Positions 52,900 through 61,347 are shown, counted from the first letter of the stretch. The stretch is DNA of 64,000 nt from Citrifermentans bremense (GCF_014218275.1 NZ_AP023213.1:744001-808000), one strand, 5' to 3'. Notes: generated by a model not told the origin, from the sequence alone. Made by a program: numbers and translations.

Positions 52900-52938
52900 G
52901 GTAGTGGCTCCTTTAGAAAAGTAGTGAAAGCCTGGCGG

Positions 52939-53187
52939 CTAGTTCGACTTGACGCGCGACGGCGATTTCTCCCGCTCCTTGCCAAGCCCCTTCAGCATCC
53001 CGTAAAGGGTCATCATGGCCGGGATCAGCTGCACCACGAGCACCAGCGCGCAAAAGCCCAGGAAGATGAAGATGCCCAGCTTGCTGACGAAGACCTTGCT
53101 GGTTGAGGCGGCGAAAGCGTTAGCTGTCGTCATGAGAAAAACTATGGCAGTGTTGACTGCCGCCGGTATGCGCATTCTCGTTTTCAT
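52939..53187 (-). CDS. Small membrane protein with Q-L-I-P motif
   Basis: 82 aa with AAGGAGG before the ATG. A signal-like first helix ending in AFAAS is followed by FLGFCALVLVVQLIPAMMTL and a basic tail (KGLGKEREKSPSR). The second helix shares the [FI]-x2-[FL]-x-A-x5-Q-[LV]-[IL]-P pattern with 53745, 60347 and the C-terminus of 60643. It directly follows the pseudo-receiver gene. Confidence 0.7.
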   Translation of the reverse strand: MKTRMRIPAAVNTAIVFLMTTANAFAASTSKVFVSKLGIFIFLGFCALVLVVQLIPAMMTLYGMLKGLGKEREKSPSRVKSN

Positions 53188-53262
53188 GGTGTTCCTCCTT
53201 TTTTCGTTGATGTTGAAAAGGACGTGCCGGGCGCTATGCCCGGTTTGTTCCTGCCTCAGGGG

Positions 53263-53649
53263 TCATGCGAGCTGCGGCCTCAGGCTTTCGAAGGCGCAGC
53301 GCACCGCCTGCCGGATCTCCTCCCGGTCCTCGGCGTTCACCGGTTTCAGCGCGTGGTAGAAGATCCCTTCGCTTCTGAGCTTTCTGGAAAGCGGCAGCGA
53401 CGCGCCGGCGGCGATCAGTATGATGGTCAGCCTGCGGTTGCACTGCTTTAAGAGCGGTATCAGTTCCGCCGCGGTGAACTCGTCGAATTTGGTCCCTAAA
53501 AGCACTACCTGGGCCGTCTTCTTCAGTATTCCGGAGAGCGCGCTCTCCACGGAATTGGTCACGATCACGTTGTAACCGGACTCGATGAACATCTCAGCCA
53601 TCTGCTTTCTGCAATCCATATCTTCATCCACTATGAGAAGTCCTTGCAT
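53263..53649 (-). CDS. Pseudo-receiver domain protein (Asp replaced by Gly)
   Basis: 128 aa from the ATG at 53649 (GAGGG upstream). It has the CheY-like fold pattern LLIVDEDMDCRKQMAEMF ... VVLLGTKFDEF ... FYHALKP, with the acidic pair and Lys102 kept, but the phosphoacceptor position is Gly52. It is closely similar to residues 1-125 of the protein at 60643 (shared GIFYHALKP and AV-x-CAF). It therefore cannot be phosphorylated in the usual way. Confidence 0.78.
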   Translation of the reverse strand: MQGLLIVDEDMDCRKQMAEMFIESGYNVIVTNSVESALSGILKKTAQVVLLGTKFDEFTAAELIPLLKQCNRRLTIILIAAGASLPLSRKLRSEGIFYHALKPVNAEDREEIRQAVRCAFESLRPQLA

Positions 53650-53744
53650 GGCTTTACCCTCACATGGCTTGGAACGTTGCAAGCGGGCAGGCCCGGTACC
53701 CGGAGCCGGCCGCCAGTACCGGTTGCGCCCGGCGGTTTAAAAGG

Positions 53745-53996
53745 TCAAAGGCCGGTCTTGTTCTCCTTGACGGCGTCCTGGGCGCGTTTTTCGGCCTCAG
53801 AGGAGAAGATGCCTTTAACGATGTCAAGGAACATGTGCAGGCCGGGGAGCAGCTGGAACAGGATCACGACGGCTATGAAGGCTATGAAGACGATACCGGC
53901 AAGGCCGAGCCCGGAGGAGTCACTTGCTCCGGAGGCTGCCAGAGCCTTGGTTCCGGTAACCAATAGTGACGCTGTTGCTGCGGATAGAAGTTTCAT
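53745..53996 (-). CDS. Small membrane protein with Q-L-L-P motif
   Basis: 83 aa, first gene of the minus-strand operon, with AAGGAG before the ATG. A signal-like N-terminus (MKLLSAATASLLVTGTKALA) precedes FIAFIAVVILFQLLPGLHMF and an amphipathic charged tail. Same helix signature as 52939 and 60347. The sigma-54 promoter at 54064-54080 lies 68 bp upstream. Confidence 0.7.
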   Translation of the reverse strand: MKLLSAATASLLVTGTKALAASGASDSSGLGLAGIVFIAFIAVVILFQLLPGLHMFLDIVKGIFSSEAEKRAQDAVKENKTGL

Positions 53997-54063
53997 GATA
54001 ATTCTCCTTTCCTTTCAGGTTTCCAGACAGCGAATAACAGCTTTACCGGCTTGACCACCTGAA

Positions 54064-54080
54064 TAGCATCGACCGTGCCA
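54064..54080 (-). promoter_or_regulatory. Sigma-54 promoter of the minus-strand operon
   Basis: Minus strand: TGGCACG-GTCG-ATGCTA. GG (-24) and GC (-12) are exactly 10 bp apart as required. It almost matches the element at 60284 (TGGCACC-CTCT-ATGCTA). Confidence 0.75.
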
Positions 54081-54164
54081 TGAGGATTTTAATTTTAAAA
54101 ATGCTGTGATATTAGTAGGTTATGACGGTGGGGATCCGGCAGGGCGGGTCTTTGCAGGGCTGAT

Positions 54165-54183
54165 TGTATAGGAGGGATATACA
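54165..54183. promoter_or_regulatory. Enhancer-like palindrome 1
   Basis: TGTATA-N7-TATACA, perfect 6-bp arms. It lies about 120 bp upstream of the predicted start of the minus-strand operon and matches the arms and spacing of palindrome 2. Confidence 0.5.
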
Positions 54184-54264
54184 CGGGATTTGCCGCCTTC
54201 GGAGCCGAAAATGGAGCTTCGAGATAAAAAATGTGTGATTTCAGGCAGTAAGGTTGGCCCTGTT

Positions 54265-54287
54265 GGTGTATGCTTGTGCCATACACC
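54265..54287. promoter_or_regulatory. Enhancer-like palindrome 2
   Basis: GGTGTATG-N7-CATACACC, perfect 8-bp arms. Centre-to-centre distance to palindrome 1 is 102 bp. The probable binder is one of the NtrC-family regulators. The rest of the 53997-54559 gap holds the two promoters and a tandem ATGTCTTTT repeat at 54362-54380. Confidence 0.55.
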
Positions 54288-54382
54288 CGTTTAAATCCCC
54301 CCCGGTCAGGCTCACGAGAGGGTTGGTCCGGGGGCGGCACAGAAGAGAATGCTGGAGGTGAATGTCTTTTCATGTCTTTTTG

Positions 54383-54411
54383 TTGACATCCAATTTATTG
54401 TGGGCTATTCA
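54383..54411 (+). promoter_or_regulatory. Sigma-70-type promoter of the regulator gene
   Basis: TTGACA (54383-54388), 17-bp spacer, TATTCA (54406-54411), about 150 bp before the ATG at 54560. Confidence 0.45.
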
Positions 54412-54559
54412 TAGCAGCACGATGGACTGGGTCTGTGCCAGCGGCTTCCTCACAGCGGCAAGGCCTGCGACACAAAGACCTCACCCGGCTTGAGAGCACC
54501 CTCAATAACCGCATGACAACGTGGCGCATCTATAACTGAAGCAGGTAACGGTGGGTCGT

Positions 54560-55966
54560 ATGAATATTCTCGTGGTTGATGATGAGTCTGTGATCAGGGA
54601 TGGACTTGCCAGGATCCTTGAAGGAGACTCCTTTACGGTGGAGACGGCAAAGAGCGGCCATGTCGCCATTGAGCATCTCCAGCAAAAAGAGTTCGACCTG
54701 ATCATAACGGACTTGAAGATGCCGGGGATGAGCGGGTTCGAGGTCCTGGGCGCGGTGAAGACCCTGCAGCCGGACACTCCGGTGATCATGATCACCGGCT
54801 TCGCCACGGTGGAAACCGCGGTCGAGGCGATGAAAAACGGCACGGTCGATTACATCGTAAAGCCTTTCACCCCCGATCAGATCCTGGAAAAGGTGCATCT
54901 GGCACTGGAGCAGAGGAAGAGCTCGGTGGAAGATCTCTACGTGAAAAAGGAGATCGACTGCCATCACGGCTTCGACCAGTTCATCGGCGAAAGCCGAGAG
55001 ATGCAGAAGGTGTACCGCCGGATCATGCAGGTTGCAGCCACCGACAGCACGGTGCTCATCACCGGCGAAAGCGGGACCGGAAAGGAGCTGGCGGCCCGGG
55101 CGATCCACAAGAACAGCTCCAGAAGGGACTTCCCCTTCGTCGCCGTAGACTGTACCGCCCTCGCCGAAAACCTTTTGGAGAGCGAGCTCTTCGGACACGT
55201 GAAGGGTTCCTTCACCGGAGCGATGCAGACCAAGATGGGGCTTTTCATGGTCGCCGACGGCGGCACCCTCTTCCTTGACGAGGTCTCCAACATCAGCCTC
55301 GCCACCCAGGCTAAGCTCCTGCGGGCGTTGCAGGAGCGGCAGGTGACCCCCATCGGCGGGACCCAGCCGGTCTCCTTCAACATCCACCTCGTCGCCGCCA
55401 CCAACCGGAACCTGAAGACCATGGTGGCGGAGGGTACCTTCCGCGAAGACCTTTATTTCCGGCTCAACATCATCCCCCTGGACCTCCCACCCTTAAGGGA
55501 GCGCAAGGGCGACATCCCGCTTTTGGTCCGCCACTTCATGAACAAGTTCATGGAGGAGGTGGGGAAGGACCTGCGCGGCATTTCGCCTGAGGCGATGCAG
55601 TTTCTGGAAAACTACTCCTACCCCGGCAACGTGAGGGAGCTGGTGAACACCCTGGAGCGCGCCGTGGTTCTGGCGGAGGGGGACGTGATCCAGAAGGAGA
55701 ACCTGGAGCTTGGGGATTCCGCCGAGCTTTGCAGCACCGGGTTCGACGGCTTCGTCCCCACCAGCGCCGAGGCTTTGAAGGAGATGAAGCGCCACATCCG
55801 CGACCGCTCCGTGGAGAGCGTCGAGAAGGCGTTCGTCATCAACGCGCTCAAAAGGAGCAACTGGAACATCTCGCGCGCCGCCGAGGAGACCGGGATGCTG
55901 CGCCCCAACTTCCAGACCATGCTGAAGCGGCTGGGGATCTCGGTGAAGGATTACTTCGGCAAATAG
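54560..55966 (+). CDS. NtrC-family sigma-54 response regulator 1
   Basis: 468 aa from the ATG at 54560, the exact start of the receiver (MNILVVDDESVIRDGL); an in-frame GTG 9 bp earlier is less likely. Phosphoacceptor Asp51 in IITDLKMPGMSG. AAA+ domain: Walker A GESGTGKELAARAI, sigma-54 contact loop GSFTGA (usual GAFTGA), Walker B GGTLFLDEV. FIS-type HTH near the C-terminus (NWNISRAAEETGMLRPNFQTML). Divergent from the minus-strand operon, so a likely activator of it. Confidence 0.94.
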   Translation: MNILVVDDESVIRDGLARILEGDSFTVETAKSGHVAIEHLQQKEFDLIITDLKMPGMSGFEVLGAVKTLQPDTPVIMITGFATVETAVEAMKNGTVDYIVKPFTPDQILEKVHLALEQRKSSVEDLYVKKEIDCHHGFDQFIGESREMQKVYRRIMQVAATDSTVLITGESGTGKELAARAIHKNSSRRDFPFVAVDCTALAENLLESELFGHVKGSFTGAMQTKMGLFMVADGGTLFLDEVSNISLATQAKLLRALQERQVTPIGGTQPVSFNIHLVAATNRNLKTMVAEGTFREDLYFRLNIIPLDLPPLRERKGDIPLLVRHFMNKFMEEVGKDLRGISPEAMQFLENYSYPGNVRELVNTLERAVVLAEGDVIQKENLELGDSAELCSTGFDGFVPTSAEALKEMKRHIRDRSVESVEKAFVINALKRSNWNISRAAEETGMLRPNFQTMLKRLGISVKDYFGK

Positions 55967-56226
55967 CCGGAGCCGGATCTATGATTGGCAATCAGCGGCC
56001 CCGATTGCACACTCATCTCTTCCCTTTTCTGCAGCCTGCTGCCGCTCTCACTGGACCTGCCGCCGCCTTCGCAGGAATAATACGTGGCATGAACCTCCCT
56101 GCTACTGCCCCCCTCTTTCCTCATTCTTGACAGAAAAACCCGCTGCAATAGCAAGATTCGATCTCTGTGTTACACTGGGTCCCATTGTTCTTCTCTAACG
56201 GTTGTTGCCCAGACAGAGGTCAACCC

Positions 56227-58539
56227 ATGAGTCATCTAGAGAACAGAAGAAGATTGACCCCTTTGAACATCACCATGGCCTATGCCATCATCGGCGTGGC
56301 CTGGGGTGCCGCGTCCTGTCTGTTTCCCGCCGTCCTCGCACATCAATCCTTCATGTACGACGCAGTCGAAACGGTGAACCATGCCCTGTTCGTACTCGGC
56401 ACGGCAGGCCTTTTGTACCTGTTGATCAGCCGCAGCACCGGCGAGGCCTCCCGCGGCCGGGAGTCTCTCTCCAGGGTGAACCGGGCGCTCAAGACCTTCA
56501 GCGGCTGCAACCAGGCCCTGGTGCGCGCAAGCGACGAGCTCCAGCTGATGCAGGAGATCTGCCGCACCATCGTAGAGGTCGGGGGGTACCGGCTCGCCTG
56601 GGTGGGGGTGGCCGAGCACGACACCTTCAAGACGGTCCGTCCTGTGGCCCAGTGGGGGGACCGGGACGGCTACCTGACCGACCTGGACCTGAGCTGGGCG
56701 GACATCGACCACGGCCGGGGGCCCACCGGGACCGCGATCAGGACCTGCACCACGCAAATCGTGCAGAACATCAAGTACGACCCCTCCTGGGCCTTGTGGC
56801 GGGAGGCCGGGGTGCAGCATGGCTTCGCCTCCTCCATTTCGCTCCCCCTGGTGGGGAGGGACCGCGCCATGGGGGCGCTGGTGATTTTCGCCGCGGAGAA
56901 AAGGGCATTCGGCAAGGAGGAGGTGAAGCTTCTAGAGGAACTGTCGGCGGACCTTTCTTACGGGATCGAGGCGCTTCGCATGGACGCCGAGCGCAAGAAG
57001 GCGGAAAAGGAGATCCTCCTGCTCGCTTCCGTGATCGAGCAGTCGATGGAGGGGCTGCTCCTTTTGGACAGCGACGGCACCGTGAAGTACGTGAACCCCG
57101 CCATCGAGATCATCACAGGACTCGATGCGGTCGACATCGTGGGGCACGACCTGGCTACGCTCGGCGCTGACGAGGAGAACGGCAGTTTTTACCGCTACCT
57201 GCTCGACGCGCTAGACAAGGGGGAGTGCAGGACCGGCCACTTCATCCACATCGGCGACGATGGCGACTTCTACGAGATAGACGCGACGCTTTGGTCCATC
57301 TCGGACAACACGGGTGCGGTGAGCAACTACGCGGTGCTGATCCGGGACGTTACCCATGAGGTGAAGCTGGAGCGGCAGCTGCGCCAGGCGCAGCGGATGG
57401 AGGCGATCGCCACGCTCGCGGGGGGAATCGCCCACGACTTCAACAACAACCTGGCCTCGATCATCACCTGCACCGAGATGGCGCGGGACGACATCCCCCC
57501 GGAGAGCCCGCTGCGCGAACTGCTGGACGTGGTGCTCAAATCGAGCTACCGCGGCCGAAAGCTGGTGAAGCAGATCCTCACCTTCTGCTGCCAGGGAGAG
57601 CAGGAGAGGCAGCCGGTGCAGATCGAGCCGATCGTGACCGAGTGCCTGAACCTGATGCACGCCTCCCTATCCTCCTCGATCAGTGTCAGGACCGAGATGG
57701 GTGAGAACCTCGGCCTGATCATGGCGGACCCGACCCAGATCCACCAGATCATCATGAACTTGGTCACCAATGCAAGCCATGCCATGCGACACAAGGGGGG
57801 GATGCTCGACGTGGCCGTCGAGAACGTGGGGCTCGACACCGCGGCGGTCTCCGGCTCGCCGGACCTCCCCTCCGGTCGTTACCTGAAGCTCTCCGTGAAG
57901 GACACCGGGCACGGCATGGACCAAAAGACCATGGAGCGGATCTTCGATCCCTTCTTCACCACCAAGGGGCATTCGGAGGGGACCGGGCTGGGCCTTTCCG
58001 TGGTGCACGGGATCGTGAGAAATCACGGCGGCGCCATCTCGGTGAGCAGCAAGCCCGGGGGGGGCGCGACCTTCGAGGTCTACCTCCCCCGCATCGACCA
58101 GGCGGGGACCACAGCGGGGACGGTGGGGGAACGGGTGGATCTGTCCGGGAGCGGGAACATCCTCTTCGTCGACGATGAGGAGGACGTGGTCTTTGGCTGC
58201 AAGAAGATGCTGGAGCGGCTGGGTTACCAGGTCACTACCGGCGCCGACGGTGTGCAGGCGCTGGAGCTTTTCCGGGACAACCCCGAGGGGTTCGACCTGG
58301 TGGTCACCGACCAGACCATGCCACGCATGACCGGGACGGAGCTCTCACGGGAACTTTTGCAGATACGCCCCGACATCCCGGTCATCCTCTGCACCGGGCT
58401 TGGGGCCGCGGCGGAGAAAGCGCTCCTGAAGGAGGAAGCCGAACAGGCGGGGGTACGGGAACTGGCGCTGAAGCCGCTGGACCGGGAAGAGTTCGCCTCG
58501 ACCATACGGCGGGTGCTGGCGCAAAGGGCGCAGGGATGA
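56227..58539 (+). CDS. Hybrid sensor histidine kinase (GAF-PAS-HK-REC)
   Basis: 770 aa from the ATG at 56227 (GAGGT 8 nt upstream). Two N-terminal membrane helices (about 15-35 and 45-70), a GAF-like domain (about 90-250), PAS (about 262-375), HisKA with GGIAHDFNNNLASI, HATPase (NLVTNASHAM, DTGHGMD, GTGLGLSV) and a C-terminal receiver (ILFVDDEEDVV, VVTDQTMPRMTG). The next gene starts 4 bp later, so it very probably controls that regulator. The 55967-56226 gap has no gene or clear promoter. Confidence 0.93.
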   Translation: MSHLENRRRLTPLNITMAYAIIGVAWGAASCLFPAVLAHQSFMYDAVETVNHALFVLGTAGLLYLLISRSTGEASRGRESLSRVNRALKTFSGCNQALVRASDELQLMQEICRTIVEVGGYRLAWVGVAEHDTFKTVRPVAQWGDRDGYLTDLDLSWADIDHGRGPTGTAIRTCTTQIVQNIKYDPSWALWREAGVQHGFASSISLPLVGRDRAMGALVIFAAEKRAFGKEEVKLLEELSADLSYGIEALRMDAERKKAEKEILLLASVIEQSMEGLLLLDSDGTVKYVNPAIEIITGLDAVDIVGHDLATLGADEENGSFYRYLLDALDKGECRTGHFIHIGDDGDFYEIDATLWSISDNTGAVSNYAVLIRDVTHEVKLERQLRQAQRMEAIATLAGGIAHDFNNNLASIITCTEMARDDIPPESPLRELLDVVLKSSYRGRKLVKQILTFCCQGEQERQPVQIEPIVTECLNLMHASLSSSISVRTEMGENLGLIMADPTQIHQIIMNLVTNASHAMRHKGGMLDVAVENVGLDTAAVSGSPDLPSGRYLKLSVKDTGHGMDQKTMERIFDPFFTTKGHSEGTGLGLSVVHGIVRNHGGAISVSSKPGGGATFEVYLPRIDQAGTTAGTVGERVDLSGSGNILFVDDEEDVVFGCKKMLERLGYQVTTGADGVQALELFRDNPEGFDLVVTDQTMPRMTGTELSRELLQIRPDIPVILCTGLGAAAEKALLKEEAEQAGVRELALKPLDREEFASTIRRVLAQRAQG

Positions 58540-58543
58540 GGCC

Positions 58544-59965
58544 ATGGCGAAGATCCTGATCATCGACGATGAAGAGACCGTCTGCGATTCGATGGCGCTG
58601 ATAGGAAGGCGCAGCGGCCATGAGACGAGCTGCGCCCGAACCCTCGCGGCGGGGCTGGAGCTTGCCAACAGCGAGGAGTTCGACCTCGTCTTCCTCGACG
58701 TGAGGATGCCGGACGGAAACGGCCTGGAGCTCCTTCCCCGCCTGACGCAGGCCCCGTCCAGGCCGGACATCATCATCATGACCGGGTACGGCGATCCGCG
58801 CGGCGCGGAACTCGCCATCAACAGCGGCGCCTGGGACTACATCGAGAAGGGGTGCTCCGCCAAGGACATCACCCTGACCCTGGTCCGCGCCCTGGAGTAT
58901 CGCAAGCAGAAGCTCACCCTCACCGGGGCCAGGGGGGTGGTGGCCCTGAAGCGGGAGAGCATCATCGGGAACAGTCCGAGCCTTACCACCTGCCTCGACC
59001 TCGTCGCCTGCGCCGCCGGGAGCGAGGCAGGGGTCCTCATCATGGGTGAGACCGGGACCGGCAAGGAGCTCTTCGCCCGGGCCGTGCACCAGAACAGCAA
59101 GCGGGCGGAGAAGCAGTTCGTGGTGGTCGACTGCGCTAGCCTGCCGGAAACGCTGGTGGAGAGTATCCTCTTCGGCCACGACAAGGGGGCCTTCACCGGC
59201 GCGGAACGCGCACGCGAGGGACTCGTCGCCGAGGCCCACGGCGGGACGCTCTTTCTCGACGAGGTGGGGGAGCTCCCCCTTGCCGCGCAGAAGGCGTTTC
59301 TGAGGGTGCTCCAGGAAAGGCGCTTCCGCCCGGTGGGGAGCCCGCGCGAGATCGAGAGCGACTTCAGGCTGGTGGCGGCGACCAACAGGGACTTGAACGC
59401 CATGGCGCAATCCGGGGAATTCAGAAGCGACCTCCTGTTCCGGCTCAGTTCGGTAGTCATCAACCTCCCTCCGCTGCGGGAGCGCAGCGACGATATAAAG
59501 GAGCTGGCGCGATACTACATGGACAAGTTCTGCGAGCGTAACGGCCTATCCCCCAAGGGGAGCTGCCCCGAGTTCATGGCGACGCTCATGGCGTACATCT
59601 GGCCCGGCAACATCCGGGAGTTCATCAACACCATCGAGCGCACCGTCATCTCCGCGCGCGAGGAGCCGGTGCTCTTCGCGCAGCACCTCCCCACCGGCAT
59701 CCGGGCGCAGGTCGTCCAGAGCGTGGTCGGACACCGGACGATGCCGGCACCAGAGGCGCAGTACGCACCGGTGGGAGCAGGCGGGGAGCTTCCCAGGCTG
59801 AACGACTTCCGCGAAACCGTCTACGCCAAGGCAGAGAAGCAGTACCTTGCCGACCTCATGTCGGTTTCCCGCAACGACATCTCCACCGCCTGCAGGCTCT
59901 CGGGGTTGTCGCAGTCGCGCCTGTACGCGCTTTTGAAGACCCACGAGCTGCACCGCTCCCAGTAG
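58544..59965 (+). CDS. NtrC-family sigma-54 response regulator 2 (BccR-like)
   Basis: 473 aa. Receiver with Asp52 (VFLDVRMPDGNG), AAA+ domain with GETGTGKELFARAVH, canonical GAFTGA, and GGTLFLDEVGELPL; a FIS-like HTH ends the protein (NDISTACRLSGLSQSRLYALL). It sits directly upstream of a cbcBA-like operon with a -24/-12 promoter. In G. sulfurreducens the sigma-54 regulator BccR is needed for cbcBA expression, so this is the natural counterpart; orthology is inferred from position only. Confidence 0.92.
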   Translation: MAKILIIDDEETVCDSMALIGRRSGHETSCARTLAAGLELANSEEFDLVFLDVRMPDGNGLELLPRLTQAPSRPDIIIMTGYGDPRGAELAINSGAWDYIEKGCSAKDITLTLVRALEYRKQKLTLTGARGVVALKRESIIGNSPSLTTCLDLVACAAGSEAGVLIMGETGTGKELFARAVHQNSKRAEKQFVVVDCASLPETLVESILFGHDKGAFTGAERAREGLVAEAHGGTLFLDEVGELPLAAQKAFLRVLQERRFRPVGSPREIESDFRLVAATNRDLNAMAQSGEFRSDLLFRLSSVVINLPPLRERSDDIKELARYYMDKFCERNGLSPKGSCPEFMATLMAYIWPGNIREFINTIERTVISAREEPVLFAQHLPTGIRAQVVQSVVGHRTMPAPEAQYAPVGAGGELPRLNDFRETVYAKAEKQYLADLMSVSRNDISTACRLSGLSQSRLYALLKTHELHRSQ

Positions 59966-60078
59966 CGCCCCGCCATTACCCCGGTCATACCCGCCGCCCC
60001 CTTTCCCCTGCCATTCCCTGACCCCTCTGCTCGTCCGCCGCCTATCCTTAGCCGCCTTTTCCTCTCGGGCCGCACTTC

Positions 60079-60114
60079 TTTCTTGCGGCGCAAGAAATTC
60101 CTGTGCGGCAGGAA
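60079..60114. promoter_or_regulatory. Tandem enhancer-like palindromes
   Basis: TTTCTTGCG-G-CGCAAGAAA (60079-60097) and TTCCTG-N5-CAGGAA (60098-60114), centres 18 bp apart; both fit TTCYTG-N5-7-CARGAA. They lie about 200-225 bp before the expected cbcBA-type start. Direct repeats of AAACCTGC follow at 60113 and 60132. The rest of the 59966-60346 gap contains only the sigma-54 promoter. Confidence 0.55.
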
Positions 60115-60283
60115 ACCTGCGTTGGCTGCTGAAACCTGCTCTCCTCCTAGCCAAATCTCTGGAATGACGTCGGTTTTTCTGGTGCTCCCCCCGTGGTCGC
60201 TCTTTGGGCTCAATATCGGTGTTCGTTTTGCCTGTTGAGGCTAAATGACTGAAATTCAAAGGAAAAACTATGAAATGCAGTTC

Positions 60284-60300
60284 TGGCACCCTCTATGCTA
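60284..60300 (+). promoter_or_regulatory. Sigma-54 promoter of the cbcBA-type operon
   Basis: TGGCACC-CTCT-ATGCTA, GG and GC 10 bp apart. Transcription would start near 60310, about 37 nt before the first ATG. Confidence 0.75.
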
Positions 60301-60346
60301 ATACCTGGGTAACCCCACGGGGAATCAGGTGGAAAAGGAGGAAGCC

Positions 60347-60613
60347 ATGAAAAAGGAAACCGAAAAATCACTGGCAGGGAAAGTGACAAGTTGGTCGATC
60401 ATAGGCGTCGTGTTGGCCGGTACCCTTCTCATCTCCGGCATAGCTGATGTCTCCGAGGGGAGCGGGATCATGGCGAAACTCTTCCTGTTCTTCATAGGCG
60501 CCATCATCGTGGTCCAGGTGATCCCGGGCGTGATGCTCTTCAGCGCCATGATCAAAGGGATCTACGGCCTTGTCGGCAAGAAGGCGAAAGCGACTGTGGA
60601 AGAGAAGAAGTAG
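60347..60613 (+). CDS. Small membrane protein with Q-V-I-P motif
   Basis: 88 aa from the ATG at 60347, preceded by AAGGAGG; the in-frame GTG 18 bp upstream contains that site and is not the start. Two helices, WSIIGVVLAGTLLISGIA and LFLFFIGAIIVVQVIPGVML, and a basic tail. Same second-helix signature as 52939 and 53745. First gene of the plus-strand operon. Confidence 0.75.
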   Translation: MKKETEKSLAGKVTSWSIIGVVLAGTLLISGIADVSEGSGIMAKLFLFFIGAIIVVQVIPGVMLFSAMIKGIYGLVGKKAKATVEEKK

Positions 60614-60642
60614 GTGCGGCGCTAGGGCGCGCGAGGTGAGTT

Positions 60643-61311
60643 ATGGACGAGCGGGGAATCATGATAGCTGACCGTGACGCCGAGTTCCGCAGCCAGGTGG
60701 CTGAGCACTTCCGGAAGGCGGGGTACCGGGTGGAAACGACCGATTCGGCAGTCCATGTACTTTGCAGCATTCTCGAGAAACAGACGCCGGTCCTACTTTT
60801 GGGAAACGATTTCGACCAGAAAATCTCGTCAGCGGACCTGATCCACCTTTTGAAAAAGTGCAACCGCCACCTGCATGTCATCCTGGTCTCCGACGAGATG
60901 CCGCTGGCCCAGGCCCGACAGGTGCGCCAGGAAGGGATTTTCTATCACGCCTTGAAACCGGCCGATGCGGCCGACAACGAAGAGCTGGGACTGGCCGTGC
61001 AGTGTGCTTTCGACAAGAAGCGAGCGGGATACCAAGCCGCCCCGACAGATCCGCGCGCAAAAGAAGCTGGTTACCTTTCCTGGCTGGCCCCCCTCTCGGT
61101 TCTCATCTGCGGCACGAGCCTGGTCGCACTGGCGACGGCAGCAAGCATGGAGCAGGGAAGCAGCATGGCGATCTGGTTGTTCCTCGCTTTCTGTGCGCTG
61201 CTTCTCGTGACGCAGTTGCTGCCGGTTTTCCGGGTCAAGCTGCCGGCGCGGATGCGCCAGCAAGGATCGGTGCAAAAACAGCAAGTGAAGGGCGAAAAAG
61301 ACAACCCATAG
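60643..61311 (+). CDS. Membrane-anchored pseudo-receiver protein
   Basis: 222 aa. Residues 1-125 are a receiver-like domain (IMIADRDAEFRSQVAEHF ... VLLLGNDFDQK ... FYHALKP) in which Gly54 replaces the phosphoacceptor and Lys105 is kept. Two helices follow (about 147-166 and 175-196), the second being MAIWLFLAFCALLLVTQLLP, the QLLP-type helix found as separate proteins in the minus-strand operon. It is thus a fusion of two proteins that are separate at 53263 and 52939. GAGGTGA precedes the ATG. Confidence 0.8.
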   Translation: MDERGIMIADRDAEFRSQVAEHFRKAGYRVETTDSAVHVLCSILEKQTPVLLLGNDFDQKISSADLIHLLKKCNRHLHVILVSDEMPLAQARQVRQEGIFYHALKPADAADNEELGLAVQCAFDKKRAGYQAAPTDPRAKEAGYLSWLAPLSVLICGTSLVALATAASMEQGSSMAIWLFLAFCALLLVTQLLPVFRVKLPARMRQQGSVQKQQVKGEKDNP

Positions 61312-61347
61312 CCACCGGGGGCAAGCCCAGTGGCAAAGGAGGGATAC

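Noticed and set aside
56131-56160. TTGACA-containing promoter for the hybrid kinase
   Set aside because: A TTGACA is present, but no acceptable -10 lies at 16-18 bp; read-through from regulator 1 is at least as likely.
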